A DNA stretch of 8,080 nucleotides from an uncultured Bacilli bacterium. GTDB taxonomy: Bacteria; Bacillota_I; Bacilli_A; RF39; UBA660. Location of the stretch: contig CANQFH010000048.1 in NCBI GenBank assembly GCA_947598425.1, positions 1-8,080 on the forward strand, written 5' to 3'. Positions 4,994-8,080 of the stretch are shown here, in pieces. The notes beneath the pieces were generated by a model. It worked only from the letters and a program-made list of their open reading frames with translations. It had not been told where the DNA came from and did not search any database. How positions within the stretch are numbered: the stretch's first letter is position 1; every line of letters begins with the position of its first letter. The position numbers and the translations under genes are program-made.

Positions 4994-7213
4994 TTAATTA
5001 TTTATTATGAAAGGATCACTTACAGATCCGGCACCAGTTAGTCTAATATCTGAAGTTAGATAAAAAGCAGGAAGTACATCACCCGGAATTAATAGGTCTG
5101 TACCTGCTAAAGTTCCTTCGGCACCGGTCAGAAGGTTAAGACTAAAATATGAATATGGACGATATACAGCATCACTCAAAGATCCACTTGACATAGTCCA
5201 AGAATTCGAGCTGGTTTTATTTAGAGAGTTCAACCAACCATTTGCACAAGTATCATCATACTGAGATCCATAGCAAAAAGCTCCTGTTCCCGCATCATTA
5301 TCAATTGCTGCATAAAAATAATCATGAATATTTAGTAGTGAAACCTTTGATTCTGTTCCAGTTGTCCATAACATTTCTAATTGTTTATTGGAATTATCAT
5401 TACTTTTATATTTCGCACTTATTTGACCTGTTTCAGCTTTATATATATCATCAATTGTATTATAAGAATAATAACTTATATCAATATAACCTTCATATAA
5501 TTTTTTAGAAATAATTTTATTTGTCCATAAACTATCATTCATATATGAATATGAACTACTACCAATAAAAATATTGGTTCCTCCACTTTCTCCAGAAACA
5601 TTATTTAAACTCTTACCATTTAATCTACTCCATAAATCACTTTTTGACCATAAAGTAGAACCTGAGCCCCATTTAAAGTAATTAATACTTCCTTCTTTTA
5701 TTGAAGTTTGTTTAATTACTTTAATACTTCCTTCTGGGGTTATACCAATAATACGATACATATACAAATCAGGATTAGAGGTACAAGTGGTTTTATCACT
5801 AGTTCCAAAACATATGTAATTTTTATCTATTTCATCTTTGGAGCCTTGATATCGATACATGCCTCCAACTTCACATGAGTTTAAATCTTCTTTACCTGCT
5901 AATACGGTACCTGGTGCCGCAACTTTTGGACGTTTTTTGTATACACTACCGGAATTTGCCAAATGACTGGCAACATCACGTATTGTTACAGCAATATTTA
6001 ATGGTTGACACATATGAGAGTTAGGTATTTTGTATGTATTACTATCAGTACATACGTTAGATGCAAGTAGAGTATAATTTGACATATCGACAACAGTATA
6101 ACAATATTGTGTAACTCCGGTATCATCTGTAGCATCTACCTTAACAGTGACATCATCTTCATCATCTGCTACAATTGAAACACTATTTATAACTGGTCTA
6201 TCAATATCTACTATAAACGTGTATTCATTTTCAGTAATATTTCCAGCCGTATCTTTCAATTTAACATAAATATGATTTTCTCCGACTACAAAATTCATTT
6301 GTTTATATACACAATTACTATACATTTCCACAGCATCTGTAGGATCACATGGTTTATCAGAGATACAATAATAATCTACTTCCGGATAATCCCAAAGTAA
6401 TACTATATAACCAGTTTTATAGCCAAACACAACATTGTTCTTGCTCAAATCCCTACCATTTAAATTAGCTGAAGTCGACAATACAGCTCTTGATATAACT
6501 TCTGGAGTTGTATCTAAAATTATTTTATCATTGCCTATTTCATCTATATCACTTAAATCGGTTATTTTATTTATATTTCCAAAAATATCTTTCAAATATG
6601 CATGATATGTATGGCTACCTTCAGTTAATTCACCATTTATTATTTTATCATTTATTACTTTTATATTAGAATCTTCTACTTTATGCCATTCTTCTTCACT
6701 ACATGTATCATTTTCAGTAACACAATATTCTTCAATATCTTCATCTATAAATTCTATTGTATATGGTATACCTTCTATCTTCATTGTATTCCATTGTTCA
6801 CTATTTATATATTCTTGATCTTCACTATTTCCAACATAAAACTTAGTTATAGTTGGAGCTTCTTTATCTCTATCAAAATATAAATAACAATAGACTGTTT
6901 TACTTGTTTTTACTGTTGCTTGATGAGTACTATTATCAAATGTTAATATTCCTTCTTCTTCTACTTTCTTTCCATTAATATCCATACAACCTGATTTACT
7001 AGAATTATATGTGTAATGTTCAGGCCATTTATCATCTTTACTTTCTTGATATTTTCCATCTTCTTGTTCTAACATAATGGCAAACAGCCTCTTATCTACT
7101 TTGTCATTTAACTTGACATTATCTAGTTTAGTCTCTCCTTTTGTATTGACGCCAAATATTAAAGTTATACTTAATACAATTACTAATACTAACAATATAT
7201 ATTTCTTATTCAT
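4994..7213 (-). CDS. Secreted multi-domain Ig-like surface protein (739 aa), probably phase-variable
   Basis: Complete gene starting at the ATG at 7213, eight nt after AGGGAG (7222-7227). The product has a signal or anchor segment (about residues 4-21) and an N-terminal domain shared with the left-edge paralogue (about 36-140, C76 and C109). It continues with three bacterial Ig-like modules (about 140-235, 236-340, 341-425), with DTTPEV and KDTAGN-type boundary motifs and a recurring Y-C...C hairpin (C164/C171, C283/C289, C371/C388). A C-terminal module (about 435-739) contains YRYQG, YRIIGI, a Trp-rich LWSKSDLWSRL, LLNIHDYFYAAI and the ending YLTSDIRLTGAGSVSDPF. That last module resembles a C-terminal domain I recall from exported proteins of uncultured gut Bacillota, perhaps DUF6273-related; this is from memory, not a search. 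There is no LPxTG, lipobox or C-terminal membrane segment, so cell attachment is unclear. Ligand and function are unknown. The gene has its own promoter and terminator. Confidence 0.85.
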   Translation of the reverse strand: MNKKYILLVLVIVLSITLIFGVNTKGETKLDNVKLNDKVDKRLFAIMLEQEDGKYQESKDDKWPEHYTYNSSKSGCMDINGKKVEEEGILTFDNSTHQATVKTSKTVYCYLYFDRDKEAPTITKFYVGNSEDQEYINSEQWNTMKIEGIPYTIEFIDEDIEEYCVTENDTCSEEEWHKVEDSNIKVINDKIINGELTEGSHTYHAYLKDIFGNINKITDLSDIDEIGNDKIILDTTPEVISRAVLSTSANLNGRDLSKNNVVFGYKTGYIVLLWDYPEVDYYCISDKPCDPTDAVEMYSNCVYKQMNFVVGENHIYVKLKDTAGNITENEYTFIVDIDRPVINSVSIVADDEDDVTVKVDATDDTGVTQYCYTVVDMSNYTLLASNVCTDSNTYKIPNSHMCQPLNIAVTIRDVASHLANSGSVYKKRPKVAAPGTVLAGKEDLNSCEVGGMYRYQGSKDEIDKNYICFGTSDKTTCTSNPDLYMYRIIGITPEGSIKVIKQTSIKEGSINYFKWGSGSTLWSKSDLWSRLNGKSLNNVSGESGGTNIFIGSSSYSYMNDSLWTNKIISKKLYEGYIDISYYSYNTIDDIYKAETGQISAKYKSNDNSNKQLEMLWTTGTESKVSLLNIHDYFYAAIDNDAGTGAFCYGSQYDDTCANGWLNSLNKTSSNSWTMSSGSLSDAVYRPYSYFSLNLLTGAEGTLAGTDLLIPGDVLPAFYLTSDIRLTGAGSVSDPFIINN

Positions 7214-7221
7214 CTCTTAGA

Positions 7222-7227
7222 CTCCCT
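7222..7227 (-). promoter_or_regulatory. Ribosome binding site of the 739-aa gene
   Basis: AGGGAG on the minus strand lies eight nt before the ATG at 7213. The same motif at 427-432 serves the left paralogue. In both, its GGAGTC extension is an inverted copy of GACTCC at the -35 box of the same promoter. Confidence 0.75.
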
Positions 7228-7246
7228 TATCATCTATATTATCTTT

Positions 7247-7274
7247 ATTATATAATACCCCCCCCCGGAGTCAA
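7247..7274 (-). promoter_or_regulatory. Sigma-70-type promoter with poly-G spacer (9 G), 739-aa gene
   Basis: On the minus strand the -35 is TTGACT (7274-7269) and the -10 is TATAAT (7252-7247), with a 16-nt spacer of CC, nine G and TATTA. Predicted transcription starts near 7240, about 27 nt before the ATG. One more G would give the optimal 17 nt. The homologous promoter at 451-477 has one G fewer, so tract length already differs between the two copies. Confidence 0.88.
7258..7266 (-). repeat. Homopolymeric tract, 9 x G (C on + strand)
   Basis: Nine consecutive G on the minus strand lie inside the promoter spacer. This is the longest G/C homopolymer seen in the window and the likely site of slipped-strand length variation. 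Confidence 0.95.
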
Positions 7275-7365
7275 GAATTTTTATTGTATATTTTCCTAAT
7301 TAATGTTAAAAATTTTAGAAAAGGTATCTTTTCAATTACTAATTTATTTTGTTGAATATAAAAAT

Positions 7366-7391
7366 TGTTGATAACTATTTGGTTTTCAACA
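7366..7391. repeat. 26-bp palindromic element, right copy
   Basis: On the plus strand GTTGATAAC (7367-7375) and GGTTTTCAAC (7381-7390) form imperfect inverted arms. The element matches the minus-strand reading of 4913-4938 with three mismatches in 25 bp. A further TTGTTGA occurs 16 bp away at 7349-7355. The copy lies between the secG terminator and the phase-variable promoter, so the pair brackets the whole 739-aa cassette. Confidence 0.7.
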
Positions 7392-7406
7392 TTAATTTAA
7401 ACATTT

Positions 7407-7427
7407 AAAAAGACTGTATAAACAGTC
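7407..7427 (-). terminator. Short intrinsic terminator after secG
   Basis: On the minus strand GACTGT (7427-7422) pairs with ACAGTC (7417-7412) over a TTAT loop, followed by five T (7411-7407). It begins six nt past the secG stop. The stem is only six bp, so it may be leaky. Confidence 0.65.
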
Positions 7428-7432
7428 AATTT

Positions 7433-7654
7433 TTAATTTATTAAGAATATTATATATGAAATAACGAAGAATAAAATACCAAGTACTAATGTTAATCTAC
7501 TTATAAATAGTTCTATTCCTCTTTCTTTCATATTTTGGAATAATTCTTGATTACCACCAGTTATTATTCCGGCACCATCAGTAGCTTTATTACCTTGTAA
7601 TAAAACTATAGCAATTAATAATACTGATACTATAAGTAATATTGTTTCTAACAT
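7433..7654 (-). CDS. secG: Preprotein translocase subunit SecG
   Basis: SecG is the small accessory subunit of the SecYEG channel and assists SecA-driven export. The 73-aa product has the standard layout: a first membrane helix (about residues 2-20), the signature VLLQGNKATDGAGIITGG, a short cytoplasmic loop FQNMKERG, and a second helix (about 50-72). Length is typical for Bacillota. The start at 7654 is supported by AAAGGAGG (7663-7670), which lies within the last ftsH codons, eight nt upstream. It follows the ftsH stop by three nt, so the two are co-transcribed and probably coupled. In many Bacillota rnr and smpB follow secG directly. Here a terminator and the surface-protein cassette intervene. 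Confidence 0.93.
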   Translation of the reverse strand: MLETILLIVSVLLIAIVLLQGNKATDGAGIITGGNQELFQNMKERGIELFISRLTLVLGILFFVISYIIFLIN

Positions 7655-7657
7655 AAA

Positions 7658-8080
7658 TTATTCCTCCTTTCCTTTAATGGCTTCTTCTAATTCACTACGA
7701 TTCATTTTAGAATAACCTTTAATATTTAATTCTTTTGCTTTTTCTTTTAATTCATCTAAAGATTCTTTTTCATTATCAATATTTTCAATATTTATATCTT
7801 TATTTTTTACAATATATTCAATTTGTTCTTTAGTGATAGTTTCATATTTCATTAAAGCATCACTTAATAAATTTACTAAATCTTTATTCTTAGAAATAAT
7901 CTCTTTTGCTTTTTCATAGCATTCTTCAATTATTTTTCTTGTTTCTCTATCTATTTCTAATGCTACTTGATCTGAGAAGTTTTTACTCTTACCATAATCA
8001 CGACCTAAGAAAACACTTTCACTTGGTTGTTCATATTGCATTGGACCTAAATCACTCATACCATATTCTGCAACCATACT
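7658..8080 (-). CDS. ftsH: ATP-dependent zinc metalloprotease FtsH, C-terminal part, with Rho_N/SAP-like tail
   Basis: Partial: the 5' end lies beyond the right edge. The frame is open through 8080 (AGT before the ATG at 8077), so that ATG is internal. About 140 residues are visible. The M41 peptidase end shows MVAEYGMSDLGPMQYE, VFLGRDYGKSKNFSDQVALEID and RKIIEECYEKAKEI, followed by the usual ITKEQIEYIV segment. The AAA+ domain and HEXXH site are outside the window. FtsH is a membrane-bound hexamer that degrades misfolded membrane proteins and short-lived regulators. Unusually, after an acidic linker the last 35 residues (7661-7765, ESLDELKEKAKELNIKGYS...) resemble the Rho N-terminal/SAP-type helical motif (L-K-x-x-A-K-E-L-x-I-K-G-Y-S-K-M-x-x-x-E-L). 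Such a tail is not part of the standard FtsH architecture. Confidence 0.93.
   Translation of the reverse strand, partial: SMVAEYGMSDLGPMQYEQPSESVFLGRDYGKSKNFSDQVALEIDRETRKIIEECYEKAKEIISKNKDLVNLLSDALMKYETITKEQIEYIVKNKDINIENIDNEKESLDELKEKAKELNIKGYSKMNRSELEEAIKGKEE

Noticed and set aside
4994..5300. Diversity-generating retroelement target at the C-terminus of the surface protein
   Set aside because: The aromatic-rich C-terminal module prompted the idea, but no template repeat or reverse transcriptase is in the window.
5242..5508. Plus-strand open frame inside the 739-aa gene
   Set aside because: It is antisense to a clearly coding region, is rich in His/Tyr/Leu from mirrored codons, and has no start signals.
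6683..6883. Plus-strand open frame encoding a hydrophobic peptide
   Set aside because: It is antisense to the conserved N-terminal part of the 739-aa protein. The Phe/Ile richness comes from mirrored Glu/Lys/Asn codons.
7366..7374. DnaA-box-like TTATCAACA on the minus strand
   Set aside because: It is a single copy with a mismatch in the CACA core, has no cluster or dnaA/dnaN context, and is better explained as part of the palindromic repeat.
1..8080. Mycoplasma-type genetic code (TGA = Trp)
   Set aside because: All frames are intact with TGA treated as stop and Trp encoded by TGG. No gene ends in TGA either, so this window gives no positive evidence for recoding.

Overview
The window is a very AT-rich, compact stretch of bacterial chromosome in which every supported gene lies on the minus strand, so transcription runs from high to low coordinates. 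Strong AGGAGG-type ribosome binding sites, TAA/TAG stops, TGG tryptophan codons with no in-frame TGA needed as sense, and the neighbourhood ftsH / secG / rnr / smpB / DUF3048 (YerB-type) point to a low-GC Bacillota, probably an uncultured Bacilli or Mollicutes relative from a gut-type habitat. The genus cannot be read from the sequence.

Read in transcription order from the right edge, the layout is as follows. (1) The 3' end of ftsH (8080-7658) carries an unusual C-terminal Rho_N/SAP-like tail. It is followed after 3 nt by secG (7654-7433) and a short hairpin terminator. (2) A self-contained surface-protein cassette comes next: a promoter whose -35/-10 spacer contains a run of nine G (7247-7274), a 739-residue secreted Ig-like protein (7213-4994) and its own terminator (4953-4986). 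Two near-identical 25-26 bp palindromes (7366-7391 and 4913-4938) sit outside the cassette. (3) A second transcription unit starts at an extended -10 promoter (4848-4856): a prepilin-like gene, rnr, smpB, a DUF3048 membrane-anchored protein and a small membrane protein, all overlapping or closely spaced, ending in a strong terminator (490-513). (4) At the left edge lies the 5' part of a paralogue of the 739-residue protein (416 to beyond 1). Its promoter is nearly identical but has only eight G.

The main observation is the pair of promoters with homopolymeric G tracts in their spacers. The tracts give spacers of 15 nt (left) and 16 nt (right), just below the 17 nt optimum of a sigma-70-type promoter. 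This is the arrangement expected for phase variation by slipped-strand mispairing, here controlling a family of Cys-rich secreted proteins. The cassette sits between secG and rnr-smpB, which are adjacent in many Bacillota, so it looks inserted into a housekeeping operon. The pilin-like gene then became the leading cistron for the RNase R/SmpB RNA-quality-control pair.

The housekeeping genes work in membrane proteolysis (FtsH), protein export (SecG), RNA decay and ribosome rescue (RNase R with SmpB and tmRNA). The DUF3048 protein, the 108-residue membrane protein, the pilin and the two Ig-like proteins are all envelope or exported products whose functions are only partly inferable.
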